Below are positions 9,103-17,882 of a DNA stretch of 64,000 nucleotides, piece by piece. The stretch is from Affinundibacterium flavidum (GTDB lineage Bacteria > Pseudomonadota > Gammaproteobacteria > Burkholderiales > Burkholderiaceae_D): positions 62,001-126,000 of the forward strand of contig NZ_JACOGA010000008.1 of assembly GCF_014284175.1 (NCBI RefSeq), read 5' to 3'. The first letter of the stretch is position 1, and the number at the start of each line of letters is the position of its first letter. The notes under the pieces were generated by a model, which did not search any database, was not told where the DNA came from, and saw nothing but the letters and a program-made list of their open reading frames with translations. Made by a program: the position numbers and the translations under genes.

Positions 9103-9942
9103 TTACCTGCACAGCTTTAACTGATCCAGCCAGGCCAAAAGGCATTCAGTCTCAGTTAAAAATGAAGTCTGTGCGGCATAACGCCCAGGAGCCGTGTGAT
9201 CGACTTCTATTTTCATCCAATCATTTTTACTCTCAACAAACTGCACGTATTGCTGCCAATCCTGAACCAATTTTTCGTCCCCCCCACGCTCTGAAATGAC
9301 TGGCGTACCGAGGCACAATGAATGCCAGATCCGGTAGACCTCAAGCACACTAGCATCGAATTTTCCAATATTAATCGTCGCTTTGGCAGTCGCTATGCGT
9401 AAATCCCTTTCGTGCCCCCAGCAATTGTGCAAAATACGCAGCGGCATTTTCAGTTCTTCCCGCAAGTATTTGAGGGTAGGAATACGATGCTCATTCACCT
9501 TGCCGTAAAACACATAGTGAAGGTTCTTACTAGGGAATTGAAATGCGCTTAGAGGCAAATAACCAAATTTAAATAAAGAGTTTTGTGTATTGCCGATGCG
9601 TGTCAGTATCTCCACATTATTATGCGAATAATCCAGTACAGGCGTGTCCTTCAAACACTTTATATAGCGCTCTAACCACGGGGCTTTTTCAACGCCGGAT
9701 AAAGGCGCCAAATTCACGATCACACAATTTGATGGCAGCTTTTGTAACGGTCGTTGTTCATCAATGAACTGTCGATACCATGCAAAAACCAGACATGGCA
9801 TATCGTGCCTGATTCTATCCAGCTCAAAATGGACCTGGACTCCGAGTTGACTCAACGCGGTCGACAGCGCACCTATCAACTCAACATAGACGGCGCTATA
9901 GGCACCGTTAGTGGAAATCTCCACCAGACATATTTCACGCAT
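9103..9942 (-). CDS. Glycosyltransferase-like protein (GT-B type)
   Basis: 279 residues, no signal peptide or membrane segment. The C-terminal half reads like the donor-binding domain of GT-B glycosyltransferases: GKFDASVLEVYRIWHSL followed by LGTPVISERGGDEKLV, where an acidic residue and the CLGTPVI segment are typical of group-1-like enzymes. The N-terminal half (ISTNGAYSAVYVELIGAL) would be the acceptor domain, shorter than usual. It starts 27 bp after the P450 stop and lies 46 bp before the lipoprotein gene, so all are probably co-transcribed. The sugar and acceptor are unknown. Confidence 0.6.
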   Translation of the reverse strand: MREICLVEISTNGAYSAVYVELIGALSTALSQLGVQVHFELDRIRHDMPCLVFAWYRQFIDEQRPLQKLPSNCVIVNLAPLSGVEKAPWLERYIKCLKDTPVLDYSHNNVEILTRIGNTQNSLFKFGYLPLSAFQFPSKNLHYVFYGKVNEHRIPTLKYLREELKMPLRILHNCWGHERDLRIATAKATINIGKFDASVLEVYRIWHSLCLGTPVISERGGDEKLVQDWQQYVQFVESKNDWMKIEVDHTAPGRYAAQTSFLTETECLLAWLDQLKLCR

Positions 9943-9969
9943 ACGAAAATTTGATGTAGTAAGCGGTGC

Positions 9970-11175
9970 TCATGCAAAACTCACCGACAGTTTTTCCAAA
10001 CTACGAAGGAAAGAATTCTTGCGCCACGTGAAGCTTGACTCTGCCAGAACTAAACCAGGACAACGTTTCAGTAAAGTCGCAAACGCTATTTTTGCTTCTG
10101 CACGAGAAAGCGTCTTACCCAAACAATGATGGATGCCGATTCCAAAAGCAAGATGAGGATTATGTTGGCGTCGGATATCGAACTCTTCAGCGCGTTCAAA
10201 TACAGCGGGGTCGCGATTTGCCGAGCCAATAAAAACACCGATTTGTTGGCCTGCAGGTATGGTAAAACCAGAGATTTCCGTGTCCTCACTGGTGATACGA
10301 AATGAGGTTCTTTGCTCAGGGCTTTCAAAGCGCAACATCTCTTCAATCGCACTAGGTAGTAGCTCTGGCTGCGCTTGCAGCAAAGCCCATTGCTCTGGAT
10401 GGCTTAACAGCAAACTCGCGCCACTACCTAAGAGATTAATCGTCGTTTCATGTCCTGCGAATAAGATAAACAAAGACATGCCAATTAACTCTTCACTCGA
10501 AATTAATTGCTGCCCTTCTCGTTCCAATAAGTACGACAACATACTATCGTCAGGCTGATCTCGCTTTGTTTGAATTAAATACTGAACGTAGGATATGAAT
10601 TCATTCAAAGCTGTTCTGCGCTCATCCAAATTGGTATGTTTTACCAGTAAGGAATCAAAACTATCGCCCAAAATCAACGACCAGCGACGTACTTTTTGCA
10701 TGTCGTTCTGAGGTACACCAAACATATGGGCAATTACAAAGACGGGCAAAGGATCGCAAAACTCAGTGATGAAATCGAATGACTGTTGATCAGCAAAATT
10801 ATCTATCAAAGCATCAATCAAATAGTCTGTTTGTTGCTGGATGATAGGCTCCAGCTGAGCAATCGCTTTCAGTGAAAAAAATTCAGCAATCATGCGTCGC
10901 AAGCGCAAATGATCTGCGCCATCTCTATGTAAGAGATGTAAGTCAAATGGATGCTGTATCGTACTCGGGCGTACCGTACGTATATGTTTTGAAATGGTAA
11001 GATTGTTCTTAAAAATCGCCAAAGCATCCGCATAGTGCGCAAACAACCACACGCCTTGACTCGTACTATCTTGCTCGTGAGGCAGCCACAGTGGCTCCCC
11101 TGCACGGCGAATTTCTGCGTAATATGGATAAGGATTTTGAAAAAATTCCTCTTCCCGTATATTCACTGTCATCAT
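9970..11175 (-). CDS. Cytochrome P450
   Basis: A soluble bacterial class I P450 of 401 residues. All catalytic motifs are present: the I-helix AGHETT (240-245), the K-helix ExxR (Glu279-Arg282), and the heme loop FGIGIHHCLG with the axial cysteine at 351. The AGHETT acid/threonine pair implies normal oxygen activation. No ferredoxin or reductase gene is adjacent, so electrons must come from elsewhere. Position within the CphA-like operon suggests tailoring oxidation of a small molecule or acyl/peptidyl intermediate; this is inference. Two adjacent ATG codons (11175, 11172) could start it. It begins 39 bp after the upstream putative hotdog gene. Confidence 0.92.
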   Translation of the reverse strand: MMTVNIREEEFFQNPYPYYAEIRRAGEPLWLPHEQDSTSQGVWLFAHYADALAIFKNNLTISKHIRTVRPSTIQHPFDLHLLHRDGADHLRLRRMIAEFFSLKAIAQLEPIIQQQTDYLIDALIDNFADQQSFDFITEFCDPLPVFVIAHMFGVPQNDMQKVRRWSLILGDSFDSLLVKHTNLDERRTALNEFISYVQYLIQTKRDQPDDSMLSYLLEREGQQLISSEELIGMSLFILFAGHETTINLLGSGASLLLSHPEQWALLQAQPELLPSAIEEMLRFESPEQRTSFRITSEDTEISGFTIPAGQQIGVFIGSANRDPAVFERAEEFDIRRQHNPHLAFGIGIHHCLGKTLSRAEAKIAFATLLKRCPGLVLAESSFTWRKNSFLRSLEKLSVSFA

Positions 11176-11214
11176 TATTTCAATCGATAAAATCGTAGAC
11201 TAAACATCTCAGAT

Positions 11215-11667
11215 CTAAACTAAAAACCCTTTTAGGCGCACTTCAAACAAGCCATCCAGTGCATCGGTAATCGTAAAATCGGCGATGCAATAACAACTTT
11301 CATTCCGACGGCGCATGGTGTTGACTTTCATGTCAACACGAATTCCTTGCGTACTACGAATCGCGCGTATGGTTTTTGTATGGCTTTCGACCATCCAGGC
11401 TTCTTTGGTTTTTTTATTCTGACCGGACCAGACGTGTCCATAAATAATCATTAACTGGGATAAAAATTCTAAGGTCGAAAAAATACTCAAATGAAATCCG
11501 CCTACATCTGTTTCAGAAGTATAGATAGATCGCATGCCGACGACTGCTTGTAAGCGATCATCTTCAATTTCTATCTCGCTTAATTGCCATTGTTCTTGTT
11601 GACGCCCCTCATTCAGATAGTGCGAAGACATTTGCTCAACCGCGGCCTCATCTAGTCGATATTTCAT
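11215..11667 (-). CDS. Small protein, possibly hotdog-fold (dehydratase/thioesterase-like)
   Basis: 150 residues, cytoplasmic. The pattern of a central hydrophobic helix (GGFHLSIFSTLEFLSQLMIIYG, about residues 56-77) followed by long amphipathic strands ending in FTITDALDGLFEVRLKGFL resembles the hotdog fold of FabZ-like dehydratases and acyl thioesterases. No family-specific active-site motif was recognised, so the fold call is tentative. It is the second gene of the operon, 121 bp after the ATP-grasp gene and 39 bp before the P450. If correct, it hints at an acyl intermediate in the pathway. Confidence 0.45.
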   Translation of the reverse strand: MKYRLDEAAVEQMSSHYLNEGRQQEQWQLSEIEIEDDRLQAVVGMRSIYTSETDVGGFHLSIFSTLEFLSQLMIIYGHVWSGQNKKTKEAWMVESHTKTIRAIRSTQGIRVDMKVNTMRRRNESCYCIADFTITDALDGLFEVRLKGFLV

Positions 11668-11788
11668 GTTTAAATCAATTTCCTTTTTTACTTATGTGCT
11701 GTCAATGTTGCTACGACGATCAAGCCTCACGATGCATTTTGATTCTTTGCCACCGGTCGTCACAAAATATTCCTAACTTCAACACCTG

Positions 11789-13753
11789 CTATCCTATGCT
11801 ACGTTGAAATTGCCTTTGTAGCTCTTGGCTCAAGTGCGATACGAGTCCGCCCTCAAAATAGTCTTTGATTGTATCGTCTGGCAGCTTTATCGCGCCAGTA
11901 AGTTGTTGTAGATGGCTAGGAATACTGAGCTTTTCTACCCGCATTTTCATCAAAAATTGCGCACAGAACATCCATTCCTTCAAATCAGCATTGTTTTTGT
12001 GTTGCCGGTCTTTATACAAAACAAGGTTTGCTATTCTATCGACTGCTAATCCAGAATTTAGAAATTGGCCTCCCGAAAAATTCAACACTACCGCCGCCAC
12101 ATCAGGATCAGATAGCAATGCCAGGCTGCCTATATACGGATCGATTGGTGTTGCCATGATAGATACACCGGCAATCCGACACGCATGTGCATCTAAAGTG
12201 CCAATTTTCAAAGTTTGTTCAGGGAATAATTTGTTCAAGTGCTCTTGCAAATCCTGGGACCAATTCACATCGTCAATCTCGCCCAACACAACAATAATCG
12301 GGATCAAGCCTTTTTGATGGACTAATTTTCCCAGTATTTCAAGTGGTAGATGCGGCGACATCTGCGGCTGTGCATTGACCTCACAAATAGCGGCGCCAGT
12401 TTCCAACCAAGATTGTCGAATGTCGGGGATCAACAAATCAATACCCGCCAAATCAAGACGCAACATGCGTGCCGCACGTTCAGCCAAGCGCAAATTATCA
12501 GGATGCGCGATGTCCAATACCGGCACGATACTTCCACCCGACGCGACGTTGGCAGCCTGACGTAATCGTACATATTGGCCCACTGCAGGGATGGAATTCA
12601 ATTCCAACCCTTGCTCGTCCAAGAGCGACTCCGCTTCTTGATTGATATAAATCCGCTTTAGCAAGGCATTGCTGCCGGGCTCACCACGCGCTGGTTGCGC
12701 ATTTTGGATGTCGAGTAATTCTTGAACCGAATGTTGACCGTCGCCAGTCACGCCTCCAGGTATTCTATGAACCGCCCAATAAACCTGTCCTTGATAAACC
12801 TGAATCCGGTAGTCACGACCAATGAACTGCTGCTCAAGTAAGATCGTATTCGATAATTTACTAGCTTCTGCAAAAGCGTAACGCACTTCCGCTACATTTT
12901 TTAAGCCGACATGAACGCCGCGCCCGCCATCTTGATCTGAAGGTTTGATGACAACCGGGAATTGCATTTTCGCCGCATGTTCAGCCGCTTCATCCGCATT
13001 CTTGACTATGAATTGTTGGCAGACAGGGATGCCGACATTTCGCAAAAACCGCGAAGTGGCCACCTTGTTGCGCGCAATACGGGTTGAAATATTCGGCGTC
13101 TCATCGGTGAATGAACTATCTAACCAACGTGCGTACCGCCCCCAACCAAATTGAAAGACGTTAGCATTGATCCTCACATACGGGATATCTAATTGTTGAG
13201 CAGCTTGAATAAAGCGTAAAGAATTTTGCCCTGTAGGCGCATATACGGCCATTTGCTGAATGAGCTTGCGTAAGCTGTCCTCTAAAGCCGCTTGCCGTAC
13301 ATCTTCTTCATATTTTTCTGGGTTGAAATGATTGTGCAAAAAATTCATGCGCGTCATTAACCAATTGAGCGCCAAGTGATTCGCCGAGTAGCTCATGCTC
13401 AGCGCCGGCATAATCAAGGATTTTATCGAGCTCGATGGACTTGTACGCTCGTCAATCACCATTTCATCAATTACCGGAAAACCAGCCATGACCAACACAC
13501 CCATACAAGCTGAGAATAATTGGCGTAAGGGATAGTCGTGAAGGACGGATAACTTGTCGAATTTTTCCTGATAGGCAGGAATTAAGCGTAAGAACTCGGC
13601 GTGAGCAACATTCAGGATTTGCTGGTCGAATGCCTTGGTATTGAGTTCAACACTAACGACAATCGCTGCTTGCCGCATTTTTGGGAAATATCCGGGCACA
13701 TTTCTGTATCCTACAATTTTAAGAATATCTTTCGTCAGGCCAGGAGCTGTCAT
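11789..13753 (-). CDS. Cyanophycin-synthetase-like ATP-grasp ligase with degenerate Mur-ligase half
   Basis: First gene of the five-gene operon; ATG at 13753, about 654 residues (a GTG two codons upstream is possible; residue numbers below are counted from that GTG). Residues 1-165 resemble the CphA N-terminal domain. Residues 225-475 are a clear CphA-type ATP-grasp: RIARNKVATSRFLRNVGIPV, then VVIKPSDQDGGRGV (269-282), GRDYR (314-318), and Glu460 in ICEVNAQP. Residues 486-585 align with the start and middle of the CphA Mur-ligase domain (IPIIVVLG, then DPDVAAVVLNFSGGQFLNSG), but the P-loop GTNGKTTT is replaced by GEIDDVNW and the protein stops about 220 residues short of normal CphA. This matches the CphA2 layout, in which only the ATP-grasp site works. 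The expected reaction is ATP-dependent amide bond formation between amino acids or dipeptides; the substrate is unknown. Confidence 0.8.
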   Translation of the reverse strand: MTAPGLTKDILKIVGYRNVPGYFPKMRQAAIVVSVELNTKAFDQQILNVAHAEFLRLIPAYQEKFDKLSVLHDYPLRQLFSACMGVLVMAGFPVIDEMVIDERTSPSSSIKSLIMPALSMSYSANHLALNWLMTRMNFLHNHFNPEKYEEDVRQAALEDSLRKLIQQMAVYAPTGQNSLRFIQAAQQLDIPYVRINANVFQFGWGRYARWLDSSFTDETPNISTRIARNKVATSRFLRNVGIPVCQQFIVKNADEAAEHAAKMQFPVVIKPSDQDGGRGVHVGLKNVAEVRYAFAEASKLSNTILLEQQFIGRDYRIQVYQGQVYWAVHRIPGGVTGDGQHSVQELLDIQNAQPARGEPGSNALLKRIYINQEAESLLDEQGLELNSIPAVGQYVRLRQAANVASGGSIVPVLDIAHPDNLRLAERAARMLRLDLAGIDLLIPDIRQSWLETGAAICEVNAQPQMSPHLPLEILGKLVHQKGLIPIIVVLGEIDDVNWSQDLQEHLNKLFPEQTLKIGTLDAHACRIAGVSIMATPIDPYIGSLALLSDPDVAAVVLNFSGGQFLNSGLAVDRIANLVLYKDRQHKNNADLKEWMFCAQFLMKMRVEKLSIPSHLQQLTGAIKLPDDTIKDYFEGGLVSHLSQELQRQFQRSIG

Positions 13754-14123
13754 TGCCACACTTTCAAAATCACGTGATTACCTCTTCAAAACTACAGAAG
13801 CAGTGCTCCATTACCCTATGAATGAAGCACTTGCTAAGCACATTCTATACGGACAATACGCGATTGAGAAAAATTGCAATTATTATCTGCTCATTCAGAT
13901 GCAGAAACACTACATGCTGGAATACTGTGATAAGAAATGATAGAAAAAGTCATCTAGACTGTATCTGGGTGACGCTAGTCTGCACAGATCTAACCGAATC
14001 ATAAGCTGTGTAGCTTGTTATCAGTCTTTTGACTTAAATGCGCCCCCACTTCCTGATCAAAACGAGCGTTTTTCAGGCAAAAATTGAGTGCGGGGGATGT
14101 TTGACAAATCTTGCGGATTCAGG

Positions 14124-14157
14124 CTGACAACGACGGGTTGAATCGAGTCGTTGTCAG
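14124..14157. repeat. Perfect 11-bp inverted repeat downstream of the ABC permease
   Basis: CTGACAACGAC (14124-14134) and its exact complement GTCGTTGTCAG (14147-14157) with a 12-bp loop. It lies about 60 bp after the permease stop on the minus strand. No T-run follows on either strand, so it is either a factor-independent-terminator-like remnant, an mRNA-stabilising hairpin or a protein-binding dyad. Confidence 0.75.
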
Positions 14158-14188
14158 TTGAAATTGCAGTTCACTTCGGTATTTAACT

Positions 14189-14212
14189 CAATATGCACTT
14201 CAATATGCACTC
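14189..14212. repeat. 12-bp tandem duplication next to the permease stop codon
   Basis: CAATATGCACTT (14189-14200) and CAATATGCACTC (14201-14212), 11 of 12 identical, ending six bases from the stop codon of the ABC permease. Confidence 0.85.
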
Positions 14213-14218
14213 GAAAGT

Positions 14219-15382
14219 TTACTCCATCACCACATCCCGCATTTTGCGTGATACGAATAACAAACTACCACTCACGATTACGCAAGAAACCAACAACGCG
14301 ATACCAATCGAATTCGCACCCACTAATTCACCTTTGAGCACTTGATTCATCATCTGCGTCTGCGCCATCACTGGTACCCATCCTAACCAAGCTGGTTCTT
14401 TGCCCGGATTTAAAATAAAAAACAACGGCAAGAACGAGACTGTCAAACTCAATAGCTGATTTCTGACATTTGCTTCCTTAAAAGTCTTGCAGGTTAATGA
14501 CAAAGCGACCTGCAAAGAAGACAGTGCAGCTGCTAATGGCACAAGCACCAATAAAAAAGCTAAAGCATCTTTCACACCGAACTGAAATTCAGCTCGTAAG
14601 GCTTCATTGGCAATCACCGATTGTGCGGGAAAGAAACTACTGACGGTCAACACCACGATCAAGATACTCACCGTTGCCACTGCCGCCGTTTTGCCGATAG
14701 CCAATTGCAAGCCTGATACCGGATTCATCATCAAAGGTTCAAGTGAGCCACGCTCACGTTCGCCCGCTGTACTATCAATCGCTGCAAACATTCCGCCCAT
14801 CACGATGGCCATAATCAAGACCATAGGCAACATGCCGGTAATTGTCACGCGTCGCTCATCTGGCCGGCTGATGTGACGCTCTTTAACCACGACCGCCTGC
14901 AGCAATTCTGCGGACACACCACGCATCATCAAATTCAAACCACTACGTTCTTGCACATAACCATTCAACAAGCGTCGTAAAGGATTAAGGCCCATTTCTG
15001 CTTGACGGTTTGAAGTATCATAGGCGATCTCCAACTCGACACGCTTGAGTTGAGCGACATCGTCTTCAAAATGTGCTGGAATCAATAAGACGGGTTTGAT
15101 TAATTCTTTACTGCGAGATTTTTCTTCATAGTCCACAGGCGCTTGCTTGATTTGATAGCCTTGGCGCAGAATGTAATTTTCCAGGCCTGGCGCATCTTTC
15201 ATGTTCACCGCCATCACGCTACGATCAACTGCCTGCGACTCAACCTGCGACATCACGGTCGAAAACACAAACAACAACATAGGCACGAGTAATAATGAAC
15301 TCGCCAAGACCATCATCAAAGTGCGGCGATCACGCATCGCATCTGAGATTTCTTTCCAATAAATTGCGAATATTTCTCTCAT
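14219..15382 (-). CDS. ABC-2 type (NatB-like) permease
   Basis: The membrane subunit of an ABC transporter, 387 residues. An N-terminal membrane segment (about 21-45) is followed by a roughly 130-residue extracytoplasmic region and then five or so membrane helices (from about 178 to 380). The cytoplasmic motif STAGERERGSLEPLMMNPVS (about 205-224) is diagnostic of the NatB/ABC-2 group. Its start codon overlaps the end of the ATPase gene by 4 bp, showing translational coupling. Family members export sodium, drugs or other compounds; the substrate here is unknown. Confidence 0.85.
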   Translation of the reverse strand: MREIFAIYWKEISDAMRDRRTLMMVLASSLLLVPMLLFVFSTVMSQVESQAVDRSVMAVNMKDAPGLENYILRQGYQIKQAPVDYEEKSRSKELIKPVLLIPAHFEDDVAQLKRVELEIAYDTSNRQAEMGLNPLRRLLNGYVQERSGLNLMMRGVSAELLQAVVVKERHISRPDERRVTITGMLPMVLIMAIVMGGMFAAIDSTAGERERGSLEPLMMNPVSGLQLAIGKTAAVATVSILIVVLTVSSFFPAQSVIANEALRAEFQFGVKDALAFLLVLVPLAAALSSLQVALSLTCKTFKEANVRNQLLSLTVSFLPLFFILNPGKEPAWLGWVPVMAQTQMMNQVLKGELVGANSIGIALLVSCVIVSGSLLFVSRKMRDVVME

Positions 15383-16212
15383 GCGAGACTCCCTTGATTC
15401 AAAGTTGACTGGCCATTAGAAGTAGAGGATGCAGGGGCTTGGTCCAGAAATGCCAGCTTCACAAAAGCATCTTCAAAATCGTGCTCCTGCGCCTGCTGCA
15501 TTAATTCAGTGACAGTACCTTTGGCAACGGTCTTACCCTGCGCAACAATCACAACGGTATCGCACAGACGCTCCACTTCTTGCATGATATGGGTAGAAAA
15601 TACGATGCACTTACCGCCACCTTCTGCGCTTCTGAGCCAGCGTAAAAACTCACGTAGCGCGCGTGTCGCAACCACATCTAAGCCATTGGTCGGTTCATCC
15701 AAAATAATATTCTTAGGATCGTGAATCAAGGCACGTGCTAAGGCAATTTTCATGCGCTCCCCCTGACTGAATCCTTCCGTGCGGCGATCAAGTAAATTGT
15801 GAATTTCTAACCAATGTGCCAATTGATCGGTACGTTGCTCGATCGCGCCTTTATCCATGCCGTGTAACTTACCGTAATATTGAATATTTTCACGGGCGGT
15901 TAAGCGTGGATACAAACCGCGTGCATCAGATAAAATACCTAATCTAGCCTGTGCTGCGGTCTGCCCTTCTTTCACTTGCACATCATCAATCTTGATCATG
16001 CCGCTATCCATTTTCAACATGGAAGCAACCATACGCAAACTGGTCGTTTTACCCGCGCCATTGGCTCCTAGCAAACCCAAAATCGCACCGTCTTGCGCGG
16101 TGAAACTGACCCCGTTCACGGCCTTCACTTTTTCGCTACTACGCTTGCCGATACCAAATTTCGGCTTACCTAATTTGACGAATTCTTTATGCAGATCTTC
16201 AACAATAATCAT
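15379..16212 (-). CDS. ABC transporter ATP-binding protein (NatA-like)
   Basis: The ATPase partner of the downstream permease, 277 residues from the ATG at 16212, which has an AGGAG ribosome binding site seven bases upstream. Longer in-frame starts inside the upstream gene are rejected. Walker A GANGAGKTT, signature FSQGERMKIALARAL and Walker B IILDEPTNGLD are all intact. The D-loop and H-loop (FSTHIM) are also present. The start lies one base after the stop of the upstream hydrolase gene, so the three genes form a tightly coupled operon. Confidence 0.9.
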   Translation of the reverse strand: MIIVEDLHKEFVKLGKPKFGIGKRSSEKVKAVNGVSFTAQDGAILGLLGANGAGKTTSLRMVASMLKMDSGMIKIDDVQVKEGQTAAQARLGILSDARGLYPRLTARENIQYYGKLHGMDKGAIEQRTDQLAHWLEIHNLLDRRTEGFSQGERMKIALARALIHDPKNIILDEPTNGLDVVATRALREFLRWLRSAEGGGKCIVFSTHIMQEVERLCDTVVIVAQGKTVAKGTVTELMQQAQEHDFEDAFVKLAFLDQAPASSTSNGQSTLNQGSLA

Positions 16213-16213
16213 T

Positions 16214-17695
16214 TTATTCTCCTGCTTTCTTGACTTCGCTAACAGCGGCATTATCCGTACCAAGTACAGGAGGAAGCCAGACCAAAGGGCGTGGGATTTG
16301 ACGAACGCAACTTGCATCAACTTTTAATGCCTCGTCATCGGTTTTCGCGGCAAGGAATTTATCTACCACTTCACGTACGCAGCCTTGCATCAACAAGCCA
16401 TGGCCAGCATTCTCGATGCTGATATGACGCGCCTTGCTCCCCAAGGCTTTGGCGATTTGCTCACCATTGCGGGTCGGTGTCACAGGATCAATGCCACCAC
16501 TTAACAAGAGCACGGGCGACTTGGTATTTGGTGTCGTGAAAAACTCTTTAGGAATTTGTGCTCGTGGCCAGCTTGCACAAATTTTGTCATACATATTACC
16601 CATTACTTCGGTGAACTCGTCGCCTTTACCTGCTGCAGCGCGCGGATTGGCATACGCCTCGCCGCACCAGACTGAGTAATGCATACCCATTACCAGGCCA
16701 CCAGGACCAGCTTGATTAAAGCTACCACTCATAGTCAGCAAAGGATCGAGCTTACCTTTTTCTGCCTGCGTGATTGCATAAGGCAATACTGCCGTAGTGG
16801 TCGGTGAATAAAGACCTTTAAACACCATACCGATCAAATCATCACGACCAATTTGCGCACTCATACTATTTCCAAGACGTGGATGCGTAAAGCTAAACTG
16901 ACGTGGTGTGCTCGCTAGCAAGCGCTTCCAGCTTCCCGCCAAATCTGGATACGCTGTATTACAGCGTGCATTTTTTAGGCAATCAGCAAAAATCCCTTCT
17001 AAGGCCGGTTTTGCATCCGAAGCGAGTAAGCTCAAATCGGGTGGCACCACGCCATCAATCACAAGGCGGCGCACAGACTGTGGAAATTGACGTAAGAATT
17101 CCAAACCAACCCGTGTACCATACGAAGCGCCCACCAAGTTAATCGGACCATAATTTTGCGCCAGTCGAACTGCTTCTAAATCCTGTACGGCGATACTGGT
17201 ACTAAAAAATTGCAAATCACCATAAGGTAGTTTTTGCAAATTTTGCTGACAGCTCTGGATTATTTTAAGTGTCGCTTCTTTATCGAGAATCTTATTACTC
17301 TCTTCTAATTCGGGACAACGCAAAGGTGCGCTCTTACCAGTGCCGCGCTGATCAACAAACACCAGATCCCGACGTCGATTGAGTTTACCTAACACAGTTT
17401 CACCAAAGCTCGCAGCCGCGACTGCGCTTTGCCCTGGGCCGCCCGCCAGCAAAAACACGGCATCGGGTAATTTATTCCTGTCTTGCGAAGGCAAAACTAC
17501 GTAATGCACGGCTATCTTCTTGCCATCGGGGTTGGCGGGATCAAGCGGTCGCTGAACTTGTCCGCACTTCACCTCCTGCGGAAAACTATCGATACGACAA
17601 GGCTTGGTCTGTGCCTGTGCCCACAGCGGAAGGCTCAATATTGTCACCCCAAACAAACGGGCTAAGGCGGTTTTGGTAGTCATAGAATCAATCAA
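16214..17695 (-). CDS. Secreted alpha/beta hydrolase (TAP-like C-terminal, tripeptidyl-aminopeptidase type)
   Basis: 493 residues with a signal peptide (ALARLFGVTILSLPLWAQAQ). Alpha/beta-hydrolase features: the oxyanion loop AGGPGQSA, the DQRGTGKS turn, the nucleophile elbow GASYGTR, and the C-terminal TAP-like region SGGIDPVTPTRNGEQ and NAGHGLLMQGC carrying the catalytic Asp and His. The family cleaves N-terminal peptides or related amides and proline substrates. A TTG at 17695 is the preferred start because AGGAG lies six bases before it; the ATG four codons in has no close ribosome binding site. First gene of the hydrolase/ABC operon, which suggests a joint role in export or resistance; this is inference. 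Confidence 0.85.
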   Translation of the reverse strand: MIDSMTTKTALARLFGVTILSLPLWAQAQTKPCRIDSFPQEVKCGQVQRPLDPANPDGKKIAVHYVVLPSQDRNKLPDAVFLLAGGPGQSAVAAASFGETVLGKLNRRRDLVFVDQRGTGKSAPLRCPELEESNKILDKEATLKIIQSCQQNLQKLPYGDLQFFSTSIAVQDLEAVRLAQNYGPINLVGASYGTRVGLEFLRQFPQSVRRLVIDGVVPPDLSLLASDAKPALEGIFADCLKNARCNTAYPDLAGSWKRLLASTPRQFSFTHPRLGNSMSAQIGRDDLIGMVFKGLYSPTTTAVLPYAITQAEKGKLDPLLTMSGSFNQAGPGGLVMGMHYSVWCGEAYANPRAAAGKGDEFTEVMGNMYDKICASWPRAQIPKEFFTTPNTKSPVLLLSGGIDPVTPTRNGEQIAKALGSKARHISIENAGHGLLMQGCVREVVDKFLAAKTDDEALKVDASCVRQIPRPLVWLPPVLGTDNAAVSEVKKAGE

Positions 17696-17882
17696 AATGA
17701 ACTCCTTTCATTAGGTTCTTTCCATACTAATCATTGATAAGAAATCGATGCCGCAAGTGTCGCCTGATCAGGATTTGAAGTAAACACTGATGTGATGAAA
17801 TCCCCTGATTCGTGATGAAACACGAATCAGGCAGGACGAAAATGGAGATGACTTTTTGTATGGCTTCGGCGTGGAGCGACTT

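Larger units (their letters stand above)
13754..14218. other. 465-bp intergenic region with inverted repeats
   Basis: No convincing gene; the short open frames here lack family features. It should contain the promoter of the minus-strand CphA-like operon (near 13760-13850) and the 3' end of the ABC permease transcript. Visible structure: an imperfect hairpin around 14056-14081 (CCTGA..AAAACG / CGTTTT..TCAGG), a perfect 11-bp inverted pair at 14124-14134 and 14147-14157, and a 12-bp tandem duplication at 14189-14212. Confidence 0.6.

Noticed and set aside
7764-13759. A prophage or integrative element carrying the accessory operon
   Set aside because: No integrase, phage gene, direct-repeat borders or tRNA target were found next to it.
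13635-14004. Small plus-strand open frames covering the start of the CphA-like gene and its upstream spacer
   Set aside because: They run antisense to a clear gene or through repeats, and show no protein features.
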